Part shown: in pieces, positions 10,791 through 19,883 of the stretch
How the letters are laid out: each line of letters opens with the position of its first letter
Numbering within the stretch: the stretch's first letter is position 1
Assembly (NCBI RefSeq): GCF_003674095.1
Contig: NZ_RDBF01000005.1
Location: forward strand, 1 to 64,000
Length of the DNA: 64,000 nt
Direction of reading: 5' to 3'
Source of the DNA: Aeromicrobium phragmitis
GTDB lineage: Bacteria; Actinomycetota; Actinomycetes; Propionibacteriales; Nocardioidaceae
Notes under the pieces: model-generated
The model's input: only the letters and a program-made list of their open reading frames with translations
Database searches by the model: none
Told to the model about the DNA's origin: nothing
Translations under genes and position numbers: made by a program

Positions 10791-13178
10791 TCAGTTGAAC
10801 TTGACCCTCAGGGAGGTGCCCTTCTCGTTGAGCACCCTCGCCTTGAAGCCCGTGGCCGGCAGCTTGACGCCGTGGTTGGGCAACTCGTCGAAGAAGTACT
10901 TCTTCGTGTCGTCGAACACCGGCTGAGCGTTCTGTCCCCGAATGTAGCTGGGGACGCCATTGGTGTGCAGCGTCATCGAATCGGCCTTCCGCGTGGAGAA
11001 CGGCGCGTCGTACATCTGGACCCGAGCGCGCCACGGTTCGCCGGTCGCGATGTTGATGATCGGGCGCGGGTGCGCGTCGATGATCACGTTGCGGCCCGAT
11101 CCCGGGTGCTGGCTCTGGTTGTTGTCGGGCACCGACGTGTCCCAGTACGAGATCAACAGACCCGTCTGGTACGCGTAGTGCTCGACCCAGTCGGGACGCG
11201 TGTTCATGAACCCGAAGTTGTACGGCCCGGTCTTGAGGTACTGGTCGTAGCTCGTGTACGAACGGTGCCCCATGATGTAGTAGTGGCTGGCCTCGGTCGT
11301 CGTGGTCGCTTCCACGATCGAGAAGCCGTCGAACTGCCACAGGCCGGAGTCCGTCTCGGCATCGTCGCTGAGGATCTCGGTATCCCCGGCGGTCACGGCG
11401 ACGTCATCGAGGAACAGGCCCGGCATCGTCAGACCGCCGTCGGTCCGGTAGTGGAACCGGAACTGGATCGTCTGTCCGTCGAACTGATCGAGCGGCACCA
11501 CGAGATCGGTCCAGTCGGCCTGCTCGCCGTCGATCGCCGGGCGTCCGGCGGTGTCGGTGCCGATCGGCTCGCCACCGATCGTCCCGCTCAGGTCGGTCCA
11601 CGACTGACCACCGTCGGTCGAGGCCTGCAGATAGGCGTAGTCGTAGCCTTCCTCGATCGAGTAGCGGATCTTCGACGTGAGCTGCGCACCGGTGGCCTCG
11701 GTGAGGTCGAGCTCGGTGGTCATCGACGACACGAGATCGTCGCCGGCCCCGGAGAAGAACTGGCGCTCGCCCGATGCCGGCGCCCCGTTGTCGGAGACGA
11801 CCTCCTTCTTCGGCAGCACGATGACCGCCGCCTGCGGCTTCTCGGTGTTGTACTCCTGCGGGCCCAGTTCCATGACCCGCTTGTCGGTGTGGAGCAGGGC
11901 TTCATAGTCCAGCCAGCCCATCTGCAGTTTCTCCCACGCACCGAGGTCGCCGGGGCGGGTGCCGAGCGGTTCGCCCTCGGCGTTGAGCCGGCTCTGCGCC
12001 ATGAGCGTCCAGTACTCGTTGCTGTTGTCGCCGCCGCCCGAGGTGTCGTACGCGTCCGGCAAGCCGAGATCGTGTCCGTACTCGTGCACGAAGACCGAGA
12101 GCCCGCCGTTCTCGGGCTGAACGGTGTAATCGCCGACCCAGATGCCGGTGTCGCCGACCTCGGCGCCGCCGAGCGGGTTCTGCTCGGGCCCGGTCAGGCC
12201 GGCATTGGTCACGAAGGCGTACCAGCGGTGCGACCAGATGGCGTCCTCGCCATAGATCGGATCGCCGTCCTCCTCGCCGCCTCCGGCGTGCACGATCTGG
12301 AAATGGTCGATGTAGCCGTCCGGCTCGTTGAAGTCGCCGTCACCGTCGAAGTCGTACCGGTCCCACTGGTCGTACTCCGACAGCGCCGCGTGGATCTGCT
12401 CGTCGGTCTGACCCGCCGCACGCTGGTCGGCGACCCACTGGTTGACCGCGTCCTCCACGAGATTCCAGGCACCGGCGTCCTCACGTCCGTAGCGCGCCTG
12501 GTTGTAGGGGACCTTGACCCAGTCCGAGACCGTGCCGTCGACGGTGTACCGGCCCGACGACTGCGTCTCGTAGTAGGTCTTGACCGACTCGACGCCCTTG
12601 CCGGTGCCGAAGTACATCTCCTCGTAGTGCTCGCGATTGAAGTCCGACTGCCAGACCGTGGAGTTGTCGTTGGGTCCGGGCTCGGGAATCTGGTTGTGCA
12701 GCGGTCCGTCGAAACGCTGCGGCCCCGGCGTGTTCGGATCGGTGTCCTGATCCGGGTAGTCCGGATGACGCTCGTCACCGAATTCGGCCAGGATCACGAA
12801 GATCTTGTCGGCCCGCTCCTGGGCGAGCTCGACGTACTGGTCCTGATGCTTGTTCTTGCCCTTGCGCGCCATGTTCTGCCGCGCGCGGGGGTTGGCCTGG
12901 GCGGCGACCTCGGCCGGCGAGCCCGACTCACCCACCTTGACGACCGTACTGCCGCCGCGCTGCTCCGGCGTGGCCTCGCCGCTCACGACGTCGGCGATGG
13001 CCGCCTCGCGCAGTTCCCGCCGCTTCTCTTCCAGCGGGTGCGGGAAGTCGTCGACCTTCGTCGTGGCGTCCGGTCCGGCCACGGGCGGCGCCGGCTCCGC
13101 CGCGACGGGTGCGGCCCACGCCAGCGACCCCGACGCCACGAGGCCGAGCCCCACGAGGCCCGTCATCATGCGTTTCAC
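10791..13178 (-). CDS. Secreted immune inhibitor A-like M6 metalloprotease
   Basis: 795 aa secreted zinc protease. The N-terminus is a signal peptide (hydrophobic GLVGLGLVASGSLAWA, then Ala-rich cleavage region). A propeptide-like region follows to about residue 110. The catalytic motif HEYGHDLGLPD starts at about residue 365. Beyond it comes a region with Asp/Gly-rich sequence typical of Ca-binding and MAM or jelly-roll domains of InhA proteases (around 480-640). No sorting signal or membrane anchor is seen at the C-terminus. The start is the GTG at 13178, five bases after a strong AAGGAGG; the longer open frame upstream is not coding. Nutrient proteolysis is the likely role; virulence-type function cannot be inferred. 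Confidence 0.9.
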   Translation of the reverse strand: MKRMMTGLVGLGLVASGSLAWAAPVAAEPAPPVAGPDATTKVDDFPHPLEEKRRELREAAIADVVSGEATPEQRGGSTVVKVGESGSPAEVAAQANPRARQNMARKGKNKHQDQYVELAQERADKIFVILAEFGDERHPDYPDQDTDPNTPGPQRFDGPLHNQIPEPGPNDNSTVWQSDFNREHYEEMYFGTGKGVESVKTYYETQSSGRYTVDGTVSDWVKVPYNQARYGREDAGAWNLVEDAVNQWVADQRAAGQTDEQIHAALSEYDQWDRYDFDGDGDFNEPDGYIDHFQIVHAGGGEEDGDPIYGEDAIWSHRWYAFVTNAGLTGPEQNPLGGAEVGDTGIWVGDYTVQPENGGLSVFVHEYGHDLGLPDAYDTSGGGDNSNEYWTLMAQSRLNAEGEPLGTRPGDLGAWEKLQMGWLDYEALLHTDKRVMELGPQEYNTEKPQAAVIVLPKKEVVSDNGAPASGERQFFSGAGDDLVSSMTTELDLTEATGAQLTSKIRYSIEEGYDYAYLQASTDGGQSWTDLSGTIGGEPIGTDTAGRPAIDGEQADWTDLVVPLDQFDGQTIQFRFHYRTDGGLTMPGLFLDDVAVTAGDTEILSDDAETDSGLWQFDGFSIVEATTTTEASHYYIMGHRSYTSYDQYLKTGPYNFGFMNTRPDWVEHYAYQTGLLISYWDTSVPDNNQSQHPGSGRNVIIDAHPRPIINIATGEPWRARVQMYDAPFSTRKADSMTLHTNGVPSYIRGQNAQPVFDDTKKYFFDELPNHGVKLPATGFKARVLNEKGTSLRVKFN

Positions 13179-13331
13179 ATTGTCCTCCTTGACGAGGATC
13201 CCCCGAGTTGGTGGATCTGCGATCTGGTGCCGGCCGCTGCCGACTCCACCAGGCGCCGTCCTCGTGAGACGTGCGCCACGGCACACCGTACGACCCGGTC
13301 GGCGTGCAATGGCAGTCTTGACTTCCGCGGC

Positions 13332-13363
13332 GAGTAGTCGTATCGGACTACTCCGCGTAGTCC
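13332..13363. promoter_or_regulatory. Array of three alternating GTAGTC half-sites (candidate operator)
   Basis: GAGTAGTC (13332-13339) is perfectly repeated in inverse orientation as GACTACTC (13346-13353) with six bases between. The right arm forms a second dyad, GGACTAC (13345-13351) with GTAGTCC (13357-13363). Half-sites are therefore spaced by about one helical turn. The site lies in the divergent region between the M6 protease (start 13178) and the cold shock gene (start 13594). The protein that binds it is unknown. The rest of the 415 bp gap is the cold shock leader and shows no gene. Confidence 0.5.
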
Positions 13364-13593
13364 TCAGCGCGATGGCCCCGGATAGTTCACCTGATGTTGA
13401 CGCAGGCGATCGGTGGACGCTACCCAGATGGCGGTCCGGTCGCATAAGGTGGTGCCAGTTGCACGACGTTGGACCAGATGAATGCAGTACCCCGCCGGGG
13501 TGAGTTCCTCTCGCGGTTGGATGTGCGTCGCGACCGTCGGTCACGAAACCGCGACCGACCTTCGCCTAGAAGAATCGAAAGAGGAGTAACACC

Positions 13594-13797
13594 ATGGCCA
13601 CCGGAACCGTCAAGTGGTTCAACGCCGAGAAGGGCTTCGGCTTCATCGCTCCGGACGACGGCAGCGAGGACGTTTTCGCGCACTACACCGCGATCCAGGC
13701 GAGCGGCTACCGTTCGCTGAACGAGAACCAGAAGGTCGAGTTCGACGTCGAGCAGGGTCAGAAGGGCCTCCAGGCCGCCAACATCCGACCGCTGTGA
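13594..13797 (+). CDS. cspA: Cold shock protein CspA family
   Basis: Single-stranded RNA/DNA-binding chaperone made of one cold shock domain, 67 aa. RNP1 is present as KGFGFIAP (residues 14-21) and RNP2 as VFAHYTAI (residues 28-35), after the classical start [20 protein letters not shown] ribosome site lies at 13581-13586. The long untranslated stretch upstream fits the long leaders of cold shock mRNAs, but I did not identify a defined thermosensor element. A strong hairpin terminator follows directly, so the gene is monocistronic. Confidence 0.97.
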   Translation: MATGTVKWFNAEKGFGFIAPDDGSEDVFAHYTAIQASGYRSLNENQKVEFDVEQGQKGLQAANIRPL

Positions 13798-13824
13798 TCT
13801 CGGCGGGTCCGCCCGCACTCACGA

Positions 13825-13859
13825 CAGCACCCCCACTCGCCGAGCGAGTGGGGGTGCTG
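13825..13859. terminator. Terminator hairpin after cspA
   Basis: A perfect 16 bp stem, CAGCACCCCCACTCGC (13825-13840) paired with 13844-13859, closes a three-base loop. It lies 28 bases after the cspA stop and could also end transcription from the convergent dehydrogenase gene. Confidence 0.9.
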
Positions 13860-13972
13860 CTGTGTGGGGCGGGCGCCAGGAGGGAGGTCGTGCCGCCCGC
13901 CGCCGGAGAGTCCTCGGGCCCTCAGCAGGGAGGGAGCGTCCTCGGGGCCCGGCTCTCAACATGAGGCTATCC

Positions 13973-15097
13973 TCATCTTTCTTCGTCCGGCAACCCCTCC
14001 TGCACGATCAACCGCAGGAGCCGGTCGTCGCCGTCGCGCGAAGCGATCCGGCCATCGGTGTTGCTGGTCGAGATCCACAGCGTGCCGTCGGGCGCGGCGG
14101 CCGCAGCGCGGATTCGCCCGAACTCCTCGACGAGGTACGAGACCGGAGTACCCACGTTCTCGCCGTCGAGCGGCACGGCCAACAGCCGCTGTCCCCGCAG
14201 TGCTCCGAGGTAGGCGGTGTCCCCCACGATGGCGAGCCCGGCCGGCGAGGCTTCCTCGACGCTCCACGTGGCCTTCGGCGCGACGAAGCGCTCATCGTCC
14301 GAGGCGCCCTCGACCTCAGGCCAACCGTAATTGCCACCGGATTCGATGAGGTTGAGTTCATCCGCGGCCTTGTCGCCGAATTCGCTGGCCCACAATCGCC
14401 CCTCGCTATCGAATGCGAGCCCCTCGACGTTGCGGTGACCATAGGACCAGACCTCGTTGCCGAACGGATTGCCGGGCGCGGGGTTGCCGTCGGTGTCGAT
14501 GCGCAGGATCTTGCCGTTCAGCGACGATGTGTCCTGGGCGAGGCCGGCCTGCGCCGCATCCCCGACCGCGACGAACAACAGGTCCTCGTCCGCGTCGTAC
14601 AGCAGGGCGCCGCCCTGATGGAACTGTGCTTTCGCGAGGCCGGTGAGGATCGGCTCCGGTTCGCCCAATGCCGCGCCGTCGAACGACATGCGCACCACGC
14701 GGTTGTCGGTCGGACTCGTCAGGTAGGCGAACACGGTCGACTCGTCCGGCGTGATGGCGAGCCCCTGCAAACCACCTTCACCTCCAGGCTGGACGCCGGG
14801 CACCTCGCCGAGATCGGTGACCGAACCATCGGCAGACACCCGCACGACCGACGCAGCATCGCGCTGGGTCACCAGAGCACTGCCGTCGTCGAGGAACACG
14901 ATGTCCCACGGAACGTTGAGATCCGTGGCGACCTCGGCGTCCACCCGCGGCTCGACCGTCCGCGGCTCCTGCGGTGCGTCCCCGCTGGGTGAGGGCGTGG
15001 TGGGCTCCGGCGTCGGAGCGTCCTGCTCTCCGTCTCCCCCGCAGGCGGCGAGGACCATGGCGACGGCGGTCACGGTCACAACGGCGCGAAATCTCAT
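13973..15097 (-). CDS. PQQ-dependent sugar dehydrogenase-like lipoprotein (soluble aldose dehydrogenase family)
   Basis: 374 aa beta-propeller protein of the glucose/sorbosone dehydrogenase family, attached to the membrane as a lipoprotein: the signal sequence ends in the lipobox LAAC at residues 15-18, followed by an acidic Pro/Thr linker. Family motifs include LNVPWDIVFL, a GGEGGLQGLAI block, SYGHRNVEGLAF (the conserved GHRN(P/V)QG-like segment) and SGGNYGWPEVEG. The ATG at 15097 fits the signal peptide; an upstream GTG at 15124 would add nine residues. Substrate and actual PQQ use cannot be read from the sequence, since many actinobacterial members act without a known PQQ pathway. Confidence 0.87.
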   Translation of the reverse strand: MRFRAVVTVTAVAMVLAACGGDGEQDAPTPEPTTPSPSGDAPQEPRTVEPRVDAEVATDLNVPWDIVFLDDGSALVTQRDAASVVRVSADGSVTDLGEVPGVQPGGEGGLQGLAITPDESTVFAYLTSPTDNRVVRMSFDGAALGEPEPILTGLAKAQFHQGGALLYDADEDLLFVAVGDAAQAGLAQDTSSLNGKILRIDTDGNPAPGNPFGNEVWSYGHRNVEGLAFDSEGRLWASEFGDKAADELNLIESGGNYGWPEVEGASDDERFVAPKATWSVEEASPAGLAIVGDTAYLGALRGQRLLAVPLDGENVGTPVSYLVEEFGRIRAAAAAPDGTLWISTSNTDGRIASRDGDDRLLRLIVQEGLPDEER

Positions 15098-15140
15098 GCT
15101 GTCGATGATGCCCGCATCGCTCACCGAGGGCAGCCCGGCG

Positions 15141-15166
15141 GGAATGTTCGGGCCGCCGACGGCGTT
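15141..15166 (+). promoter_or_regulatory. SigR/SigH-type promoter of trxA
   Basis: GGAAT at 15141-15145 is followed after exactly 18 bases by GTT at 15164-15166, matching the GGAAT-N18-GTT promoter of the disulfide-stress sigma factors SigR (Streptomyces) and SigH (mycobacteria). The next gene is thioredoxin, a classical member of that regulon. The predicted transcription start is near 15173. Confidence 0.75.
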
Positions 15167-15199
15167 GTACCGATGACACGATTCCTACGAGAGGCAGTC

Positions 15200-15571
15200 A
15201 TGAGCACCATCGACCTGACCAAGGAGACCTTCGAGTCGACCGTCACCGGCGAGGGCATCACCCTCGTGGACTGGTGGGCATCGTGGTGCGGTCCGTGCAA
15301 GCAGTTCGCGCCCGTCTACGACGCCGCGAGCGAGCAGCACACCGACGTCACGTTCGGCAAGATCGACACCGAGGCCGAGCAGGAACTCGCCGCCGCCGCG
15401 CAGATCACGTCCATCCCCACCCTGATGGCGTTCCGCGACGGCATCCTGGTCTTCTCCCAGCCGGGCGCTCTGCCCGCCGAGGCGCTCGAACAGGTCATCA
15501 CCGCGGTGAAGGACCTGGACATGGACGACGTCCGCCGGCAGATCGCCGAGCAGCAGCAGACCAGCAACTGA
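15200..15571 (+). CDS. trxA: Thioredoxin
   Basis: Cytoplasmic disulfide reductase of 123 aa. The redox motif WCGPC has its cysteines at residues 30 and 33, preceded by the usual VDWWAS, and the cis-proline loop appears as SIPTL near residue 75. The C-terminus is about 15 residues longer than in E. coli thioredoxin, with a charged helix. I chose ATG 15200 because GAGAGG at 15189-15194 precedes it; an in-frame ATG at 15173 would give a nine-residue extension and, with the SigR/SigH promoter just before it, a leaderless mRNA. Confidence 0.94.
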   Translation: MSTIDLTKETFESTVTGEGITLVDWWASWCGPCKQFAPVYDAASEQHTDVTFGKIDTEAEQELAAAAQITSIPTLMAFRDGILVFSQPGALPAEALEQVITAVKDLDMDDVRRQIAEQQQTSN

Positions 15572-15600
15572 TCGCCGCTCCCCGGCGTCAGTGATGACGA

Positions 15601-15642
15601 GGGGCAGGGCACGATCGTCGTATGACGCGCGTGTCCTGCCCC
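15601..15642 (+). promoter_or_regulatory. Hairpin with the CoA-transferase start codon in its loop
   Basis: GGGGCAGGGCACG (15601-15613) can pair with 15630-15642 over 13 bp with one G-U pair. The 16-base loop contains the ATG at 15622. It could be a terminator for trxA or a translational control element. If the CoA-transferase mRNA starts at its ATG (CACGAT at 15610-15615 is a possible -10), only trxA read-through RNA would contain the left arm. Confidence 0.45.
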
Positions 15643-17127
15643 GTTCTTCGTTCCCGCCTGCGCACGGCCGACGAGGCCGCCGCCCTCATCGGTCCGGGCG
15701 ACAACGTCGGCATGAGCGGCTTCACCGGGGCGGGCTACCCGAAGGCCGTCCCGACCGCCCTCGCACGACGCATCACCGCCGCGCACGAACGCGGTGAGGA
15801 TTTCCGGATCGGCCTGTGGACCGGAGCGTCCACCGCGCCCGAGGCCGATGGAGTGCTGGCCCAAGCGCACGGCATCGGAACGAGGCTCCCGTACAACTCC
15901 GATCCGACGTTGCGCGCGCTCATCAACGCCGGCGAGGTCGATTACGTCGACACGCACCTGAGCCATTCGGCGCCCCAGATGTGGTTCGGTTTCTACGGCC
16001 GGCTCAACGTCGCGGTGGTCGAGGTGACCGCCGCGCTGCCCGACGGCCTCCTGGTGCCCAGCAGTTCGGTGGGCAACAACAAGACCTGGCTGGACCAGGC
16101 CGACGCGGTGATTCTGGAGGTCAACCACTGGCAGCCGCGCGAGTTCGAGGGCTTCCACGACGTCTACTACGGCACGGCGCTGCCGCCGCACCGCCGCCCG
16201 CTGCAACTCGTGGACCCGATGGAACGCATCGGCGAGCCGTACTTGCGAGTCGATCCGCAGAAGGTCGTCGCCGTCGTGGAGACCGACGCACCGGACCGCA
16301 ATGCGGCGTTCGACGCGCCGGGCGAGGAATCGCGAGCGATCGCCGCTCACCTGCTCGACTTCCTCCGCCACGAGGTCGCCGCGGGCCGCATGCCCCCGCA
16401 GCTGCTGCCGCTCCAGTCCGGCGTGGGGAACGTCGCGAACGCGGTTCTCGCCGGACTCGACGGCAGCGAGTTCACCGGGCTGACGGCGTACACCGAGGTC
16501 CTTCAGGACGCCATGCTCGACCTCCTCGACTCGGGGACCTTGCGGGCGGCCTCCGCCACGTCGTTCGGTCTCTCCGACACCGGGGTCCGGCGCTTCATGG
16601 AGAACATCGACTCCTACAAGGGACGCATCCTGCTGCGGAGCGAGGAGATCTCGAACCACCCAGAACTCGTCCGCCGGCTCGGAGTGATCGCGATGAACGG
16701 CATGATCGAGGCCGACATCTACGGCAACGTCAATTCCACGCACCTCATGGGCAGCGCGATCATGAACGGCATCGGCGGGAGCGGAGACTTCGCGCGGAAC
16801 GCCTACCTGAACTTCTTCCTGTCGCCGTCGACAGCCAAGGGCGGTGCGATCTCCACGATCGTGCCGATGGTCAGCCACGTCGATCACACCGAGCACGACG
16901 TGCACGTGGTCGTGACCGAGCAAGGACTGGCCGACCTCCGCGGCCTCTCGCCCACGGACCGCGCGGACCGGATCATCGCCAGGTGCGCCCATCCGGACTT
17001 CCGCGATCGCTTGGCCGACTATCTCGCCCGAGCGAAGGCGAGCCGTCCCACCGCTCGTCACACGCCGCACCTGCTCCACGAAGCGCTCAGCTGGCACCAG
17101 CGCTACCTCGACGCCGGCCGGATGTGA
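15622..17127 (+). CDS. Succinate CoA-transferase / acetyl-CoA hydrolase family
   Basis: 501 aa class I CoA-transferase that moves CoA between acetyl-CoA and dicarboxylates such as succinate, or hydrolyses acetyl-CoA. The N-terminal GDNVGMSGFTGAGYPKAVP block and the catalytic glutamate in AYTEVLQD (Glu292) are as in the AarC/Cat1 group. The CoA-binding GIGGSGDFARNAYLNFF segment near residue 390 and the conserved VTEQGLADLRGLSP block complete the family pattern. It stands alone; no acetate kinase or methylmalonyl pathway gene is near. A CACGAT hexamer six bases before the ATG is a possible leaderless promoter. Confidence 0.9.
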   Translation: MTRVSCPVLRSRLRTADEAAALIGPGDNVGMSGFTGAGYPKAVPTALARRITAAHERGEDFRIGLWTGASTAPEADGVLAQAHGIGTRLPYNSDPTLRALINAGEVDYVDTHLSHSAPQMWFGFYGRLNVAVVEVTAALPDGLLVPSSSVGNNKTWLDQADAVILEVNHWQPREFEGFHDVYYGTALPPHRRPLQLVDPMERIGEPYLRVDPQKVVAVVETDAPDRNAAFDAPGEESRAIAAHLLDFLRHEVAAGRMPPQLLPLQSGVGNVANAVLAGLDGSEFTGLTAYTEVLQDAMLDLLDSGTLRAASATSFGLSDTGVRRFMENIDSYKGRILLRSEEISNHPELVRRLGVIAMNGMIEADIYGNVNSTHLMGSAIMNGIGGSGDFARNAYLNFFLSPSTAKGGAISTIVPMVSHVDHTEHDVHVVVTEQGLADLRGLSPTDRADRIIARCAHPDFRDRLADYLARAKASRPTARHTPHLLHEALSWHQRYLDAGRM

Positions 17128-17271
17128 GCGCCGGCCGAACTCCGGCGCCTCACCGCAGCTGACCAGCAGCATCGCCCACTGTGCCGGTAGCCAGCGCATT
17201 CGGGCGCCGACATGACTCAGGTCACCGGGACCACGCGAACGGTGCTTGAACCGGTACCCGACAATGGAGGG

Positions 17272-19848
17272 ATGCCGACCTCGACGCAGCTGATGATCCT
17301 GCTGCGCCACCCCGTGAGGTTCCTCGTCGACGAGGACCCCGCGCGTTCTCGATTCGTCTTCGACGCCCCGCAGGGGCCGGTGGAGGCGACGGCGAACGAA
17401 GCGGTGGGGCCGCTTTCGGGCGGCATCCGTGCGATGAACGCCCACGAGAGCGTGCGCGCGTGGGCCGGGCCGTCGATTATCGCGCTCCGACTGATGGCCG
17501 CCGGTGCGTTGACCTCGCCGTCGCCTGCCGAACTGCAGCAGCTGCGCGAAGCCGGCGCCCAGATCGGCGAGACCCCGGCGGACGGACAGCGGCAGATCGA
17601 TGCGTTCCTCGCCGCACTGGCGGTCGACGCGCCCGCCGTCGCCACCACCCCGCAGCGCCGCCGCGAGCCTGAGCAGCCGCGACCGCGCATCGAGCCTCCA
17701 CGCACCTTCGCCTATCGTCTGGTGACCGCCTTCGAACCCTCCGGCACGGACGCCGTGGCGACCGCCCGATTGCGCGTTCGCCCCACCGACCGCACGTGGG
17801 GCGAAGCCGATGCACGCGATCTGTGGACCCGCGAGGACCACCATTTCGGACCCGGCGCTCGCGACGCGACTCGCGCCATGCTGGAGCGGCTCTCTGCGAG
17901 CTGGGACCCGGCGCAGCGGCTGCTGCCCGACGACGGCACCCCTCCCCCGGAGGCCATCGCCCTCGACCGCGATGAACTCGGCCGGCTGGCGTCCGCGGAC
18001 CTCGTCACGCCGCTCATGGCCAACCGCGTCGAAGTGGCCTGGCCGGGCGAGCTCGTCCGCGATGTGGCCGCCACCCCGGTCCTCCAGCGCGTCGAGGCGT
18101 TCGGTGACCGCCCGCGCGCCTTCGGCCGCGATCAATTGTTCCGCTTCGACTGGAGCGTCAGCGTCGGCGGCGAGCGCCTCACGCAGGCCGAACTCGACGA
18201 GCTCGCCGCGAGCCACAGCGGACTGGTGCGACTTCGCGACCAGTGGATCTTCGTCGAGCCGCGCCGGCTGGACGACCTGATCCGCGGCGGAGGACGCGAA
18301 CTCGACGCGAGCGACGCGCTCCGCGCGGCGCTGATCGGCGAACTCGAGATCGACGGTCGGCTCGTCGAGGTCGACACCGTGGGCTGGCTCGAGGACGTTC
18401 GCGAGCGTCTGGCCAGCCTCGGCGCGCGCGACACCCGCATCGAACAACCCGCCGACCTCGACGGTGACCTGCGCGCCTATCAGCTGGACGGCGTGCGGTG
18501 GATGAACCAGCTCGTGGAGCTCGGCCTCGGCGGCATCCTCGCCGACGACATGGGTCTGGGCAAGACGATCATGCTGATCGCGCTCCATCTCCACCGCGCG
18601 GCGGCTGCCCCGACCCTCGTCGTGTGCCCGGCGTCCGTGCTGGCCACCTGGGAGCGCGAGATCGCCCGCTTCGCGCCGGGCGAGAACGTCCACCGGTACC
18701 ACGGGCCGCAGCGCACTCTGAACGATGCGAAGGACGGATTCGTCGTCACGACCTATGCGACGATGCGGCAGAGCGCCGACGAGCTCGCCGAACACGACTG
18801 GGGCATGGTCGTCGCGGACGAGGCCCAGCACGTCAAGAACGCCGCGAGCGGAGCCGCCCAGGCGCTGCGCCGGATCGGTTCGGACGCGCGCATGGCGCTG
18901 ACCGGCACGCCGGTGGAGAACAGCCTCTCGGAGCTGTGGTCGATCCTCGACTGGACGACGCCGGGTCTGCTCGGACATCGCGAACAGTTCCGCCGGGAAT
19001 GGGCGCGGCCGGTCGAACGCGACCACGACGACGAGGTGGCCCGCCGACTCGCGACGCTGATCCGGCCGTTCGTGCTGCGCCGCCGCAAGAGCGATCCGGG
19101 CATCGCCCCCGAGCTCCCACCGAAGATCGAGACCGACCACCACGTGCAGCTCACGCGCGAGCAGATCGGTTTGTACGAGGCGGTCGTCAGACGCACCATG
19201 ACCGAGATCGAGGAGAGCAAGGGCATCCAGCGTCGCGGCCTCGTGGTCAAGCTGCTGACTCAGCTCAAGCAGATCTGCAACCACCCGGCCCAGTACCTGC
19301 GCCAGTCCACCGGCCGGCTCGAGGGGCGGTCGGGCAAGCTGACCGTCTTCGACGAGCTGCTCGACGAGATCATCGCCGAGGACGGGCGCACTCTGGTGTT
19401 CACGCAGTACGCGCAGATGGGACACCTGCTGGCGCGGCATCTGAACCAGCAGGGTGTCGAGCACGCCTACTTGCACGGCGGCACGCCCGTGCGCACCCGC
19501 GAGGACATGGTCCGCCGCTTCCAGGACGGCGAGTTCCCGGTGTTCGTGCTGTCGCTCAAGGCAGCGGGAACGGGTCTGAACCTCACGCGCGCCGACCACG
19601 TCATCCACTACGACCGCTGGTGGAACCCCGCGGTCGAGGACCAGGCCACCGACCGCGCGCATCGCATCGGCCAGACGACCGCCGTCCATGTGCACCGCCT
19701 GGTCGCCGAGGGCACGATCGAGCAGTCCATCGCCGAGCTCATCTCGGCCAAGCGTGCGCTCGCCGACGCCGTGGTCAACTCCGGCGAGGCAGCACTCACC
19801 GAGCTGAGCGACGCCGAACTCGCGTCGCTCGTGCGATTGCGCCGCTGA
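17272..19848 (+). CDS. SNF2-family helicase (RapA/HepA-like)
   Basis: Large DNA translocase of the Swi2/Snf2 superfamily, about 858 aa from this start. A long actinobacterial N-terminal domain of about 400 residues precedes the motor. The motor has Walker A DDMGLGKT, a DEAQ box in VVADEAQHVKN some 90 residues later, TGTPVENSLSELWS (motif III region) and the C-terminal QTTAVHVHRL and ATDRAHRIGQ motif VI. I prefer the ATG at 17272: GACAAT at 17260-17265 ends six bases before it in the same arrangement as other leaderless genes here. An in-frame ATG at 17212 would add 20 residues. The role, probably transcription recycling or repair, is not settled by context. Confidence 0.9.
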   Translation: MPTSTQLMILLRHPVRFLVDEDPARSRFVFDAPQGPVEATANEAVGPLSGGIRAMNAHESVRAWAGPSIIALRLMAAGALTSPSPAELQQLREAGAQIGETPADGQRQIDAFLAALAVDAPAVATTPQRRREPEQPRPRIEPPRTFAYRLVTAFEPSGTDAVATARLRVRPTDRTWGEADARDLWTREDHHFGPGARDATRAMLERLSASWDPAQRLLPDDGTPPPEAIALDRDELGRLASADLVTPLMANRVEVAWPGELVRDVAATPVLQRVEAFGDRPRAFGRDQLFRFDWSVSVGGERLTQAELDELAASHSGLVRLRDQWIFVEPRRLDDLIRGGGRELDASDALRAALIGELEIDGRLVEVDTVGWLEDVRERLASLGARDTRIEQPADLDGDLRAYQLDGVRWMNQLVELGLGGILADDMGLGKTIMLIALHLHRAAAAPTLVVCPASVLATWEREIARFAPGENVHRYHGPQRTLNDAKDGFVVTTYATMRQSADELAEHDWGMVVADEAQHVKNAASGAAQALRRIGSDARMALTGTPVENSLSELWSILDWTTPGLLGHREQFRREWARPVERDHDDEVARRLATLIRPFVLRRRKSDPGIAPELPPKIETDHHVQLTREQIGLYEAVVRRTMTEIEESKGIQRRGLVVKLLTQLKQICNHPAQYLRQSTGRLEGRSGKLTVFDELLDEIIAEDGRTLVFTQYAQMGHLLARHLNQQGVEHAYLHGGTPVRTREDMVRRFQDGEFPVFVLSLKAAGTGLNLTRADHVIHYDRWWNPAVEDQATDRAHRIGQTTAVHVHRLVAEGTIEQSIAELISAKRALADAVVNSGEAALTELSDAELASLVRLRR

Positions 19849-19849
19849 C

Positions 19850-19876
19850 CCATCCGCGTGGCGCCCGGTGACGAAC
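19850..19876 (+). promoter_or_regulatory. SigK-like promoter of the molybdo-oxidoreductase gene
   Basis: CCATCC at 19850-19855 followed after 15 bases by ACGAAC at 19871-19876 resembles the mycobacterial SigK consensus (CCATCC, spacer, CCGAAT). The -10 match is four of six. The spacing is identical to that of the better site before the fasciclin gene. The ATG is only seven bases downstream, so the transcript would be leaderless. Confidence 0.6.
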
Positions 19877-19883
19877 CACCGGC

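Noticed and set aside
10872-13337. A forward open frame of 821 codons across the M6 protease
   Set aside because: Antisense shadow; the reverse frame has signal peptide, ribosome site and HEYGH motif.
15316-19695. A reverse-strand open frame of 1459 codons
   Set aside because: It is antisense to trxA, the CoA-transferase and the SNF2 helicase, all with clear family motifs. High GC removes stop codons from the opposite strand; the reverse translation has no recognisable domain.
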